A stretch of DNA of 64,000 bases from Spodoptera frugiperda (GCF_023101765.2 NC_064217.1:3348001-3412000), one strand, 5' to 3'. Counted from the first letter of the stretch, positions 45,099 to 56,784 are shown. Notes: generated from the letters alone by a model not told the origin. Numbers and translations are program-made.

Positions 45099-48000
45099 AG
45101 ATAAAATGGGTGTAGCATTTCAAATATTCCCGTCAACTTACTATTCTACTTACCACATTTAAGTTACCAAAAGCGTTGTGTTATGAGTAAATGTGTTAAT
45201 TTTATTATCGCATCTTATAAATAGATACGTTCGCGTCGCCGCCAACCTGTGATAAACTAATTCAATACCACGACCTTTAAGTTGCGGCATTCGCTCTTTG
45301 ATTTCACATCATTGCGGTTTCTATTAATAATAGGTACTGCATTAGTAAACAGGAAAATATCCTCATTATTTGCTATACGACTAGAATGTACAACTAATAA
45401 ATAAAGCAAATATTGACACTCAAACAAACAGACAAACTAGCTTATGAGCTAGGATAGTAAAAATAATGATCCTAAAGAGGAAAACATGGCACTAAAATAA
45501 TCCTTTTACTCAAACATTTAACTGGACACAAAGAGTAGCAATAATTTACCCGGCCAGCCCACACGGTGCCAAAGCCCCAGTTATAAACTATCGAAGGACA
45601 TAAGTCCGTACAAACTGAGTGACCAATTAAAAACTTCGTATTTTTGTTCACAACAGGACGTCATTCCAACGTTGCCTATTTGCCGCATCAGCGGCTATAC
45701 GATTCACTGTCTTGAAATTAAACTACGCTCGGGAATGTTCGTTTTAAACGAATCTCCACGAATTCACGCTTAGGGGATAATAGTACTTATTTATTTTCCG
45801 TCTTGCAGAGGTTTGGGAGCGCACTACGTGAATGCGGTTTTCGGTTGTGTTGAGAATGTAAGTGCAAGGATTCAGAAGTTGAATTTCGTGTGAACGAATT
45901 GATTCGGGATTTATTAATGGTTCTGTTTTTATTTATGGGTTAGTTTTATTGAGAAAGATTCGTGGTTTAGTTCTACAGCTGCATTTATCAAGTCTAAATT
46001 AGTCTATGAATAGTAACTAAGTAGGTACTGACTATTCTTAACAACTCCGAAAATCAAGTCCGTCATTACTAACACTTGAAAATATCTTCAACATTCGTCA
46101 TTAAGTAGATGCATAGGAAGACTTTTTCATAATACCTATAATAGAAATGATGATGAGTAGGAGATGACTACGTCATTTCTATGTATAAAATGACGTCAAT
46201 AAACCTAGAAGTGACGTCACGCGATATTTCTAATGGATATATCGTCGAAAGCATTATTTTGTTTGCGTAAAAATAAAAGTACGTGTCTAATGCTTTAAAT
46301 AAATCTACCAGGCGGACATTAAAATTAAAATTTGTCATTCACCCTATTTGCTACCAACATCGACCACCTTGACACGTAACACCAACTTCAAACTTCAGCC
46401 ACGCACTCAACCATAATTAATACTTAATTTTAAAAGAAAAGTATTTCTAAACTCGGCACAGTAACAACGTATATTGTATCGGAGCACCTTTTGTACACAC
46501 CTAGGAAATTCTTTGTAACAATTTATAAGTTCCCGAAAAACTCGCGTACAAGTTTAATACGAGAGGAATTCTTAAGGAAACAGTTCCACTGGGTCTATTT
46601 AGCTGTTGCTTTTGTTGTGTAAGTTTTGATTAAAAATGTTATTAAGTGAATGTAGTGTGACGTGGGTGTAGAGAGGTAGAAGGAAAATTCTAGTTATTTA
46701 AAATTTTGGGGTATTGATTTTGGTTATCCGTGTTGTATCATAGTGTTTCAATAGCAGAACAATGTAAAAATAGCAGACTTTTTTATAACCGAAGAAATAG
46801 TAATACATAAAAAATCTCTACCTGTCATTGGATATTCATAATAGGTTAACAATAGAATATAATATTGTATGGTCATCAAGATAAAGAGTGTGTACTAAAT
46901 ATTTTCAGATTAATCTCACTCCAAAAAGGAGTATTTAAAATTCCAATTACCAAATTTGATCCAAACAAACATACGGGCCGAGTTAAAAAAAAAACCGTTT
47001 AAAAAAGACATTTCTAAAGTAAATAATGATAGTTTTCTTTAGTAAGTGGTCCAGCGAGTAACCACACAACTAGGTGTTAATTTGAAGTTCAAATCTATCT
47101 AATGTACGAAGTTTTTACCTGCCGTTTCAAGTTTACTTACGGCTCAAAATGTATTTAAACACGGACTAGAAAAAAAAACAATTAATAAAAGGAAACCTTA
47201 TAAGACTATGATAATATAAAAGCCAAGAATGAGACACCTTAAAAATACGTTTCTGTCGTAATCAAGATATTTCTAGTTCTTCAAAAAGTTTTCCCGTTTA
47301 AAAAATGGTGCGCAAAATTTATTCTTGCTGCAGTAATTTTGTAATGTCCAGAAATTTATTTTTTAATTTCTCTATTTTATTATTTTCCTCATATAAATAT
47401 GTTTATATATAACATAATATTTAACTAAAATAAAAGAAACCTAAAAATTATTTACTATTTACAAAGCATGAAAAAATTCGTTCGCATCGACATCAGTATG
47501 GTGAGTGCCCAGGAGTCTATCAACATTGCCACGTTGAACAGACCAGCTGGTCACGAGATTTAGAAAGTTTCAGTTTCAATTTGTCTTTTACAACTATATG
47601 CCAATATTAATCAACCACTGTTTTGTATAGAAATATCAGGAAATTGATTGATCTACCGATTAACTTCTATTTTCGAGGAATTGCAATTTCAAAAGAATAG
47701 AACACTATTACAATTAATTGTCCAATTTATTTTTAAAGCAATTGTAGTAATATTTATAACTGACGTACTTTTCAACGAACGACAAACAAAATATCATTTC
47801 CCCGATCATTCAGTATTCAGAAATAAATATTGGTATTTTAACTTTAAACAAATGCTTATTGATTCCGGCTCTATTCCGGCGAAATTCTTCGAAAAAATGT
47901 ATAAAATAAATACGTAGAGTAATACAATAATGTTTTAATTCAGTACAATATATCTACGAAACACTTGGTTGTTCGCTGTCCGACATATTACAGATAATTG

Positions 48001-48148
48001 CTCAATTACCATCTGCCTATGAGAGCTCAAGCTCGTGATTGCTCGTATTAATAACGCTTCGAATGATATCAAGTGTTATATATAGGGGAAATATACTGGC
48101 AAAAGTTCGTTGTTACCAAGTATTGTACCATATTTAGTGTTTATTAGG
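45099..48148. other. Long unassigned region
   Basis: About 3 kb, AT-rich. The only structured signal is a cluster of CRE-like sites at 46169-46219. Short open frames at 47468-47563 and 47648-47917 are not supported by homology or context that I can see. Confidence 0.45.
46169..46219. promoter_or_regulatory. Cluster of CRE-like sites
   Basis: Two perfect TGACGTCA octamers at 46191-46198 and 46212-46219 start 21 bases apart, and a related TACGTCA lies at 46169-46175, 22 bases before the first. A TATAAAA abuts the first octamer (46184-46190). Even spacing of about two helical turns suggests a possible bZIP-binding element, but no transcript is evident. Confidence 0.3.
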
Positions 48149-48218
48149 TACTCACTGCCGCACTCATAGATATTTAATGATTACTTAAACTATTCCTTAG
48201 TAACGTGTCTCTATTTGT
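48149..48218. repeat. MITE half-copy (CATTTAATGATTACT family)
   Basis: CACTGCCGCACTCATAGATA and TTACTTAAACTATTCCTTAG match the left arm of 52782-52902; the other arm is missing. Confidence 0.55.
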
Positions 48219-48280
48219 GCTGTTCCTTTCCTTGATACTACTTATCTGTCATCAATTATAGTTACAATAATGTGCAATGC

Positions 48281-48571
48281 AACGTCACGCCTTCTATTCT
48301 CGAAGGGTAGGCAGAGGTGCACGGTACGACACGTAATGACACTGTATAATTATTTACCTACGCCCACTTTTCACCAATCGTTTTATAAGTCCCATGTAAT
48401 AGGGGGTGAGCCTATTGACATATACCGGACACAATTCCAGACTCCGTAATTAATTACTGAGAAATTTTCGAAAAACTGAAAAATACTCAGCAATACTTAG
48501 CGCGACGCGGGAATCGAACCCGAGACCCCTTGCCCGGCAGTCGCAATTGCGACCACTAGATTAACGAGGCA
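48281..48571 (-). repeat. tRNA-derived SINE, family B, near full length
   Basis: Minus strand: head GCCTCGTTAATCTAGTGGTC, box B GGGTTCGATTCCC, body CAGTTTTTCGAAAATTTCTC, and the GTCACGCC...CGAAGGGTAGGCAGAGG end, finishing at GCAACGTCACGCC. Confidence 0.8.
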
Positions 48572-48870
48572 GTTAATTTACAAATAATTCCAAGAATTCA
48601 ACTATGCTAAGTATTTAGGTAACTCAAAAAGCTATCCTGTTACACCTCATAATTATCATAAATGGTTTTCCACGTAGAAATCTGGTGTTTCCTATAATGT
48701 TAATTACAATACTAGTACTAGGAAGTACTTTGTTAGAGTTACTACGTATCTAGGCACAATCAGTTTCCTGACACCCATTATAGTATTATATTCATGAATA
48801 TGAATTGTTTGTAAATCACTTTGACTTTTCAAATTGGCATACATATAAACTAAAATGTTTTGTATCACGC

Positions 48871-48994
48871 AACGTCACGCCTTTTATCCCCGAAGGAGTA
48901 GGCAGAGGTGCATATTGCGGCACGTAATGCCGCTATACAATGTACACCTACTTTTCACCATTTGTGTTATAAGTCCCATGTAATAGGAGGTGAA
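48871..48994 (-). repeat. SINE family B, 3'-half copy
   Basis: CAACGTCACGCC, CCCCGAAGGAGTAGGCAGAG, GCACGTAATGCCGCTATAC and GTAATAGGAGGTGAA. It breaks off at almost the same internal point as 20433-20556. Confidence 0.7.
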
Positions 48995-49109
48995 TAGAGC
49001 GTTTTGAATCACTTTGGAATTTTCAACTCTTTGAAATCTATTATGTTTCCAAACTGATTGAATGAATCAGTTGAAATAAACTGATGCAGTAAATTCAATG
49101 TTTGACTGC

Positions 49110-49262
49110 ACGGTTGGTGCGGTGGCTGAGCAACTGGCTACTGATCCACAAATTGTAATTTCGGGTCTGGGTGTCATATGTGCATGAATTTTTATATTTG
49201 TAAACGCACCCACGATACAGGACAAAATCCTAGAGTAGGGCAACGTTTTTTAACAAAAAAAT
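49110..49262 (+). repeat. tRNA-derived SINE, family D, head-deleted
   Basis: CGGTTGGTGCGGTGGCTGAG, CAACTGGCTACT then directly GATCCACAAATTGT, GGGTCTGGGTGTCATATGTG and GTAGGGCAACG. The box B part of the head is deleted, so it could not be transcribed from its own promoter. Confidence 0.7.
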
Positions 49263-49816
49263 AATATTTCATACAGACAAGAGAGAGTAAATAACCTAAG
49301 TTTGGTTATTTACACAATCTAATTCGATAAGTTCAGAGAAAAAGTCATTTCATAACATCGTCTAAAACTTATATTTCACAGAATTTTGTAATGTGGGCTA
49401 AAAGACAGGGGTCTTTGAAGATACCCCTTTTTTATTACTGTTCCTTAAAAGGTCAATGTTGAAACAGTAGTATTGTTTACCTTTCATTCCGAGACTTTAC
49501 TTACATTCCATAACAAAGTTTATAAACTGTCGGTACAGTTCTTATCTCTTTTGAAGAACATTACGATATTTGTTTTGAACAAGTTTTTTGGGAATATGTT
49601 GTCTTTTTTATAGAAAATTTAGATGATAACTGGAAGATATATGAACAAAGTAACTATTACTTAAAACACATAAATACAATCCTAGTACTTATGGTTTTTT
49701 TATTTGATATAATAGCTAACCTGTGAAACTATGTGACCGATTTCACTAATACGAGTACTAAGCTATGTAGCTATGCGAGGTACGCATCTTTCCATATAAA
49801 AAACATAACTTACTTT
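49263..49816. other. Unassigned spacer
   Basis: No gene or repeat recognised. Confidence 0.4.
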
Positions 49817-49919
49817 AGTCCGTTTCCACCAGTGCTAAGCTATGTGTAGCAATCAATATGATTGGTGGAAGACAAACGCATCCACCGCAACGCAGCACAT
49901 CGCTAGTGGAAAAGCACTC
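49817..49919. repeat. Small MITE, left of an adjacent pair
   Basis: Left end AGTCCGTTTCCACCAGTGCT; right end, inverted, AGTGCTTTTCCACTAGCG. Arms of about 30 bases, diverged. Core ATGATTGGTGGAAGACAAAC. Confidence 0.5.
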
Positions 49920-50116
49920 TTAAGGCAAGCGTCCACAGGCCCGCATCGTACGCAACGGATTTTAGTTTGTATTGTATAGAAATTCATACAACTGCGTCCA
50001 CTGATCCGCATCGTACGGACAGCATCATCAGCAATGCCTACATTCGATGCGTACTGATGACCTCATACGGAATGCGTGCGATGCTTACGATGCGGGTTTG
50101 TGGACGCTTACCTTAA
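49920..50116. repeat. MITE with TTAA ends, right of an adjacent pair
   Basis: TTAAGGCAAGCGTCCACA on the left and TGTGGACGCTTACCTTAA on the right, extended by CCCGCATCGTACGCA / TGCTTACGATGCGGG, so arms are about 34 bases. It starts at the base after the previous MITE ends. TTAA at both tips recalls piggyBac-type targets; that is inference. Confidence 0.65.
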
Positions 50117-50564
50117 ATGTCATGTTTTAACTATTGTCCCATTAACTTCCAGTTGTTTAGTAAGATATAGCTAACTATAGAAAATCAGCATAATATGTTA
50201 ATTTGCCGGTACATTATGCGGCACAAGATCATATGCCGTATCTCCATTCCTATGAAAAGTTAACTGCCGCGCTTTACGATCTCGCAGGAGCTTTGAAAAA
50301 TTCTGTCTCCCGTCATAAAATAACATTCGTATCATTATTATTATGCAAAATACTTTGCTGCACTCCGCCATCTTTTACGTATGTCTATTAAAGAAGAGTC
50401 TATGAGTGTGTATGTGTGTGTGTGTGTGTGTGGGTTGTAAAAAAATAACCTAGTGAAAATGTTTATAGCATATAATTCAGTACCATATTCTTGTGAAGTC
50501 TATAATGAGTTAGACATTAGGCAAAAGGAATGATAAGTTTAAACTACTAGTTATATGTCTTACT
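50117..50564. other. Spacer with a TG microsatellite
   Basis: (GT)n at about 50409-50431. A 62-codon frame at 50203-50391 starts at a non-ATG codon and is not recognised. Confidence 0.45.
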
Positions 50565-50731
50565 AGCTTCTGCCAGCGGCTGCGCCCGCGTTACCGTAAG
50601 ATAAAAAGTATCCTATCACCCGAGTCAATTCATACCCTGTCTGTAGGTATACCAAATATCATCGAAATCCGTTCAGCGTGATTGACAGACAATCAAGCAA
50701 CTTTTACATTTATAATATTAGTGCAATTTTT
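50565..50731 (+). repeat. Family H, LINE/SINE-type 3' terminus
   Basis: TTACTAGCTTCTGCCAGCGG, AAATATCATCGAAATCCGTT, then ACATTTATAATATTAGTG. Related pieces are at 58158-58316, 58796-58880, 59548-59640 and 59745-59830, and in reverse at 32855-32975. The ending TATAATATTAGT is shared. Confidence 0.55.
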
Positions 50732-51123
50732 ATCGAACTAAGGCAAAGCAAACAGGAGAGTAACGCTTTAATCTTAATTTAGCAGAAAAATACTAACTAT
50801 TTTACATACTCATACATCAATCGACACAATTCTTTTGAACAAGCATACTAGTTCACTCGTCTAACAAATACAACAGAAAACAGGAAAAACCAATTAGTAA
50901 AACAAACATTGAAAATACCATTTCAAGCCCTAGTTTCCTATATTCCCTTTTACATAACATATTTGATTTAGGTTTAATTAACGCGGTGAATATTCAAAAT
51001 ATTTTAAATAACAACAAGGCATGACTTTGCCCCTCACCTTAAATAGACCGAGGTATTTGCTTAGCGTACTAAACAAACGTGTGGGCACCTTGTGTTTATA
51101 TATGATTTACCCCAAAACCCGGT

Positions 51124-51171
51124 TGTACATCGATTACAAAGAAATTGAAATCGAGTCGGTGTCCTTTTCTT
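51124..51171. repeat. 48-bp direct repeat, left copy
   Basis: Identical to 51557-51604 (starts TGTACATCGATTACAAAG, ends GTCCTTTTCTT). With one mismatch it extends a few bases left. It brackets the 385-bp segment 51172-51556. Confidence 0.85.
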
Positions 51172-51556
51172 CCGCTTTGTTCTATTTTGTGCCACCCGCG
51201 GCTCAAAAAACGTCGTCAAACTCGCGTGTTCATCAATAGCGCAGGTTTCTTTTAATTTTGCATATATATTAGACCATAATAACCTCTTGCGAGTTTGACT
51301 CTCGCCAGTTGACGAACAAATCAAAGCCGACTTGTTCATCAACTGGCAGACCACCACAGATGGGGCCCAGTAGGGCTGATGCCTGATCCGGAGCTGCGGA
51401 CTACCTAGCGGGTTTACCGGGGCTCCGGCTTGAAAATCAGGAGTAGGAACGGGGTGGTTTTCAGTCAGTAAGAGACTAACACTCCCTTTCACCTCGCCTA
51501 AAGCGAGAGAAGTCATTGGATGATTTCCCCCCTCACAAAAAAACCTAAATCGCGGC
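51172..51556 (+). mobile_element. R1-type LINE 3' end (family C) between 48-bp direct repeats
   Basis: The right part (51345-51540) is the fullest family C tail: GACCACCACAGATGGGGCCC, GGAGCTGCGGACTACCTAGC, GGGTTTACCGGGGCTCCGG, TCAGTCAGTAAGAGACTAAC, GAAGTCATTGGATGATTTCC and a short A run. The left part holds a hairpin, CCAGTTGACGAACAA (51306-51320) against TTGTTCATCAACTGG. If the direct repeats are its target duplication, they are unusually long. Confidence 0.65.
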
Positions 51557-51604
51557 TGTACATCGATTACAAAGAAATTGAAATCGAGTCGGTGTCCTTT
51601 TCTT
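51557..51604. repeat. 48-bp direct repeat, right copy
   Basis: Exact copy of 51124-51171. Confidence 0.85.
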
Positions 51605-52781
51605 TTCGCAAACAGTAAATTGTTTTGTATGATTTTAGGGGAGCCATTTGAATGTAGGCTTTCGTCGAGAATGTGAATGAGGATGATTATTTGAATGTGC
51701 GACCTTTTTTATTTGCCTTTTATTTGCGCCTCTGACGAATGGCTTCAATGCTTCGATTGAGAATACCTTCCTACATCGTTTCGATGTGGTATCGCATTGT
51801 TTGTATTGATGTTTTCCCTTTGATGAATATCGCATTACTAGAGCCGAAGTTTTCTTTGTCTCATTACTGAAGCAACGTTAATTATTTTGGTGAGTATGTT
51901 TCATAATGGTGGGGTGTGAAGTGTTTTATTGTTTGATCGGGAATTTTAGATTAGATTTTTCATTTAATACCTACACCTACACAGAATGTTTTAATCAGGT
52001 ATTAATATCTTTGTATACAAAAATCAATTGCTTTTAGTTAGTCTCGCCGGACCTTGAAAACGGCTGGACCGATTTTGGTCTTGAATTATTTGTGGAAGTC
52101 CAGGGAAGGTTTAATAGGTGAGAAAAAATGTTTGAGGCGGTACTAAGTTCGCCAGGCCAGCTACTTTCGAATAAAATTTCTCCCACTCGGCAATGGAAAC
52201 TGTTACTGAATCTAAATGACACACAAGATAAACAACACCTTTGTTTTCTCATAATTAAACTCCTTTGACAAACAGAAGCGCTTTTAAATTCACACTGCAT
52301 CACTCCTATAAAAATATGACGCAGGCTCATAACGAGAAAAAATTTAAAAAGTATACTATTAAACCGTAGTTTCCCGTTATTCCCACGTCTACCTCTGGTG
52401 GGTGATAAAAATATTCATTTAATGTTATTTTTATATATTTTTCTGTGTCCTTACTTATTATAACTCGAGGTTTGTACCAGCGACGCTCTCATAAAAACAT
52501 TATGAGAAGACATGGAACGTAAACCTCTGTTATTATACAACTTGTATTATTTGAGAGGGAGTATACTAGCAATTTAGTATGTTTTCTCTTAAAATTGCTT
52601 TTTTTACCTTAATTTTAGGCTGTATTAACTCTTGTTGCGCAGGTTTTAAGATCGCAAGTGAGACTGTGATGGACAGGGGATCTTCTTGTGTTGGACAAGG
52701 TGTTATTATGACTTTAAATTTTAAAATACACATAGATAGCACTACTTTATGTCCTAGATAAATATTGAATGACAGTTATTA
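51605..52781. other. Spacer with a diverged dispersed repeat
   Basis: 52030-52165 contains AAAACGGCTGGACCGATTTT and AAGTCCAGGGAAGGTTTAAT, words common in moth repeats. A 60-codon ATG frame at 52579-52761 has a hydrophobic, signal-like start (MFSLKIAFFTLILGCINSCC) but stops soon after, with no other support. Confidence 0.4.
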
Positions 52782-52902
52782 ACTGCCTTACTCATAGGCA
52801 TTTAATGATTACTGAAACTATTCCTTAGTAACGATTCTTTACCGAAAACAATGACTAAGAACTGGATTAAGTAACCATTAAATGATTGAATACTGCGGAG
52901 TA
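52782..52902. repeat. MITE (CATTTAATGATTACT family), complete
   Basis: Left arm CATTTAATGATTACTGAAAC, TATTCCTTAGTAACGA; right arm inverted, CTAAGAACTGGATTAAGTAA, CCATTAAATGATTGAATACT. Arms of about 50 bases, diverged. A left half-copy is at 48149-48218. Confidence 0.55.
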
Positions 52903-54075
52903 ATCAATGTAATCAATGCCTTTATTTGCACAAATAGGACTTATAAACCTTTCAGAAACAAATACATAATAGAGTTATAATTTTTTATCGTATATGGCAC
53001 AGATGTAAGTACATTTGGCTCCAATCATGTAGGAACTAACCTAACGTATTGCCAATAACCGCATAACCGGCTGCTCTATAAAACTCCACCTAATGTTCGG
53101 CAATGTGCCAAAAATGTTCAAACATTTTTAAGCTAATATGATTGAGTCTGACCGAACTTTAGTAAACTTGTTCAAGTTATTTTACCACTACTTCATATAT
53201 TTCACATACATTTAGTTTTATGCTTATAATAAGTGGTATTAAAAAGTGTAAAGATTGAACCAATATTCCTTCAAAAGTCGCACTTCGCGCTTCTCACTTA
53301 AGTATATGCCTATAAGAGGCCTTTACCCAATAGTGAGAGAATCAGGTTATATCACACTGAGAACTATGTATAAACTATTACTTTAAACGTAAAGCAAACT
53401 CGTACTAAGGGCACAGAACACATAATTAAGTAGGTGTTACAAGCTGTAAATTATTGAGAGCTCGTAGGTGTTCTCCAACACGATGGACGGACCTTATAAA
53501 GACTGTGACTTAGACCAGCATTAATGACTGTTCTTACTTAGCCAAACATCGTGCTGTGTGGACTCGTATTGTAGGAGCATCACTGAATTGCGGGTACTAG
53601 AAAACGGACTGCTCTGTCAATGTTTATGTAACCTCAAACACTCTCCAGCTTCCTTATTACCTTCAGACACAAAAATCAATGCTATTCCATAAAATTAGCT
53701 ACTTATGGTACAAAATTGCTCAGCAACTTGAAAAAACAAACACTTTTTCGTAAATATTAAGTAAGGGTTTTATTAAATTTCAAACGGTTGACGTACTTAG
53801 CTGATCTGCTTAAGCCTCGTCTAACAGATGATTGTAATGTCATTGTTTATTTATGATTAATATCATATCGTGATCATATCAAGACTTTTATGAACGTCTC
53901 AAGTCTTATACGAGTACTAAAACGTTAGTCAACTCTGACATAATATTAAAAGTATTTCTGTCTCTCATAAATAGCTTAGAACGAAAGAGATAACATAAGT
54001 GTAATGTACAGTTAAGGTTATGAGTTTGCAACACTTTATTAAATGATGTCTTATTGAATCTTTATATTGGTTTAA
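52903..54075. other. Spacer with a solo MITE end
   Basis: 53388-53412 (ACTTTAAACGTAAAGCAAAC, TCGTACTAAGG) matches one end of the MITE at 57424-57572. The rest is unassigned. Confidence 0.45.
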
Positions 54076-54363
54076 ATTTTTTATGGTATAAACGGATGAA
54101 TGAGGGGACGGATCACCTGATGCTAAGCAATCGCCGCCACCCATGGACACCTGAAACACCACAGGCGTTACAAGTGCACTGCCGGCCTTTTAGGGGTTTG
54201 CAATTTAAGGGTTGTTGGGGAATCGGGGATTGGGAAGGGGAATAATTGGGCCTCCAGTAACCTCACTCACACGACGAAACACAATATAAGCGTTGTTTCA
54301 CGTCGGTTTTCTGTGAGGCCGTGGTATCACTCCTCGTGTCGAAGCATGGCTCTCCCACACTTA
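54076..54363 (-). repeat. SINE-like family A, long copy
   Basis: Reverse orientation: TTTTTTATGGTATAAACGGA, ATCACCTGATGCTAAGCAAT, CACCCATGGACACCTGAAAC, AATTTAAGGGTTGTTGGGG, TTTCACGTCGGTTTTCTGTG, GAAGCATGGCTCTCCCACAC. Nearly full length. Confidence 0.75.
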
Positions 54364-54713
54364 AATATATTTATTGATAGTTTATAAAGCTTTAAATTGT
54401 GTGCCAGATATACAATGTAGTGGAAGCTAAAGAAAGTAAGGTCTCCAAAGACAGTAGCTGGTAGTTCTTTGTGTGTTCCTTTATATGCTTGTAAAAAGAA
54501 CCTTCCAGCCGTCTTTGAGTAGATAATCGGGGAACTTATGTATAAAGGTACATCGATACAACAGATTGAAACGAATTTAGGACACCTTTTTTACAAGGAC
54601 TTCAAAATAACTTTCTTTTCATTCCATAAGGGAACACAACTATCCGTTTTTGTACTACTACTACATTGGCGTAAACTTTTGAATTTCGTTTTTTTTTTAC
54701 AAAATTGCCCAAC
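54364..54713. other. Unassigned spacer
   Basis: No gene or repeat recognised. Confidence 0.4.
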
Positions 54714-54866
54714 GAGTGTTTTCTCCTGTGTTGTTGGTGCGTTTACAAACAAACAAGTTCACATGTAACCCAGGACAATTTGTGAATCACACAAAGAATT
54801 GCTCCAAGTCACAATCGAAGCCGCTACCAGTTACAATGCAGCTAGTTGCTCAGCCACCGAGTCCAC
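54714..54866 (-). repeat. tRNA-derived SINE, family D, diverged
   Basis: On the minus strand: GGTGGCTGAGCAACTAGCTG head, a mutated box B, CTTTGTGTGATTCACAAATT and GAGAAAACACTCGTTGGGCA end. Confidence 0.65.
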
Positions 54867-55204
54867 AGAACAGTCAAAAGAGATTTTATATCTGTACTGT
54901 CTTTAGCACCTCTAATATACATAGATAACTTACGACAGTAACCATCAACGTCAAGAGATTCCCTAAGCCCGTCAAATGATGTGCCAACTAATATCATAAA
55001 AGAGACATTTTTCTTAGCAAAAGCCAGTTCGGAATGATGGCAAAATGGCCATAATGACTGGCAGATAGGAGATAAGTACCGTAACTGCAATACGTTCAGA
55101 GACAACGAATCCGAACTCGATAGATCGGAGATTAGGAACTGTCAAAGTACTTTAAAACTCCTTATCGGAACACCTATCAGTTTTACTGAGTTTCATTTCG
55201 TTTA

Positions 55205-56400
55205 TATTTTATTTTTATTTATTTATTTATTCTTCATCACAAAAAAACAGTGAATGGCGGACTTAATGCCTTAAGGCATTCTCTAACAGTCAACCATAGG
55301 GTAGTGCAGAGAAATGAAGCGGATTGATGCGAAGCCAAAACATGGTACAAAAGAATAAATATAAGAATACAATATACAATATATACAATACATATACATA
55401 TATAATACATATTATATACATATACATACACATAATACAATATATATCTACTGCTAAACGACTACATATACTGCATAAATAAAAATACACATAATGAAGA
55501 AATAAGTTTCCTCAATTGTTTTGCGACTGCCAATCCTTAAATATATGCTCGCGGATTTTAAATTTAAAGGAACTGCGATTTTTTGCCACTCTGATCTCCT
55601 TGGGGAGCGCATTCCACAGAAGAACAGCTTGAATGAAAAAAGAAGAGTGAAGGAAGTCAGTGCGATGAGAGACACACTGGAGGTGTCGATTTTGAGACGA
55701 ACGAAGAAATTTAGTGTGGTTAGCGCAAGAATATTGGAAGTAAGAAGCAAGGTAATTAGGCGAAGAAGGAGAGTCAAGGTAAGAGAATAAAGTGGTCAAT
55801 GCCCTCTGCTGCCTGCGCAAGCGTATGGGCAGCCACTTTAGTTGCAGTCTATGTGCAGAAACATGATCATATTTACGTAAGTTGAAAACGAATCGAATGC
55901 AGTTATTTAGAAGTCGGTCCAGTTTGTTGAGCAGATCTGCATTCAGGTCGTAGTAACAGACATCAGCGTAATCAATAATGGGGAAAATCAAGCTCTGCAC
56001 CAGCTGTGCCTTTACGGAGGATGGAAGGAAATTCCTCAAACGGTACAGCGCCCTCAATGACCCAGTAACTTTCTGGCAAACACTAGTAACCTGTGCACGC
56101 CAGCTCAATGTGCTATCAATAATTAAGCCCAAGTCCTTGACGTCCTGACTGTATGGGATAGTCACACCATTATAGGAGATGGGAGGCAGTGTCGCACCGT
56201 CAATCAATCTGAGGCTCCAAGAGCTTCCTATAATTATGGCTTGGCACTTGTTTGGATTGACAGCTATGCCGAACCTGTTTGACCAACTTCGAACAGCTGC
56301 CAAGTCACCATTAAGTCTGCTGATAGCATCAGGTAGCTCGTCCACCCCAGATTGACGGTACAACTGCAAGTCTATTGCAAGTTTATTATATGGAAGGACA
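55205..56400 (-). mobile_element. 5'-truncated LINE (jockey/CR1 group)
   Basis: Contains a C-terminal reverse transcriptase frame (55512-56369), a 3' UTR of about 280 bases rich in ATATACAT words, and an AATAAATAAATAAAT 3' end at about 55205-55236. It is distinct in sequence from the LINE at 2957-9838. Target duplications are not obvious. Confidence 0.8.
55512..56369 (-). pseudogene. LINE reverse transcriptase, C-terminal part
   Basis: About 285 codons without internal stop. It opens just after the place of the catalytic motif: the readable codons are LAIDLQLYRQSG where LINEs usually have a Tyr/Phe-Ala-Asp-Asp, so one catalytic Asp is lost and nothing upstream is recognisable. Downstream are SWSNRFGIAVNPNKCQ, VKDLGLIIDSTLSWRAQV, a thumb region with IDYADVCYYDL, and WNALPKEIR near the end, standard for jockey/CR1-group ORF2. 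The ATG chosen by ORF logic is internal. It is dead for retrotransposition. Confidence 0.85.
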
Positions 56401-56401
56401 T

Positions 56402-56784
56402 TACCGCTGTGACCTTGAACATTTTCCTGGACGCATTTCTACGTTTCTTCTTTGTACTAACTTCAAAGAGGACACCCAAAATAACTGGCCTTTGGATTCA
56501 AAGTGAAAATAGACAAATTTTCATGTTTGTTTCTATTAAGTTATTATGAACGGTTGATTTTATCTATGTCTGTTATTTAAAGATGGCCTCAAAATACCTC
56601 GTCCGATTTACCTCTCTCTGCCTACCTCGTCCGATTTCCGAGCGGAAAATTTCTCAGTCCGGAAATATGCTCGATGTAATTAATGGCAGTAGACTCATCC
56701 TAGGACTCATAACTGGTTATAAAAAAGTGATGATATTATATTATGTTATAAACACTATAAATCTTCAACTTAACATAAATATTT
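56402..56784. other. Unassigned spacer
   Basis: A short repeat of CCTCGTCCGATTT (56597-56609 and 56626-56638); otherwise nothing recognised. Confidence 0.4.

Noticed and set aside
47648..47917. 89-codon frame
   Set aside because: Non-ATG start, very AT-rich, no family recognised.
50409..50431. (GT)n run as a functional element
   Set aside because: Ordinary microsatellite with no surrounding structure.
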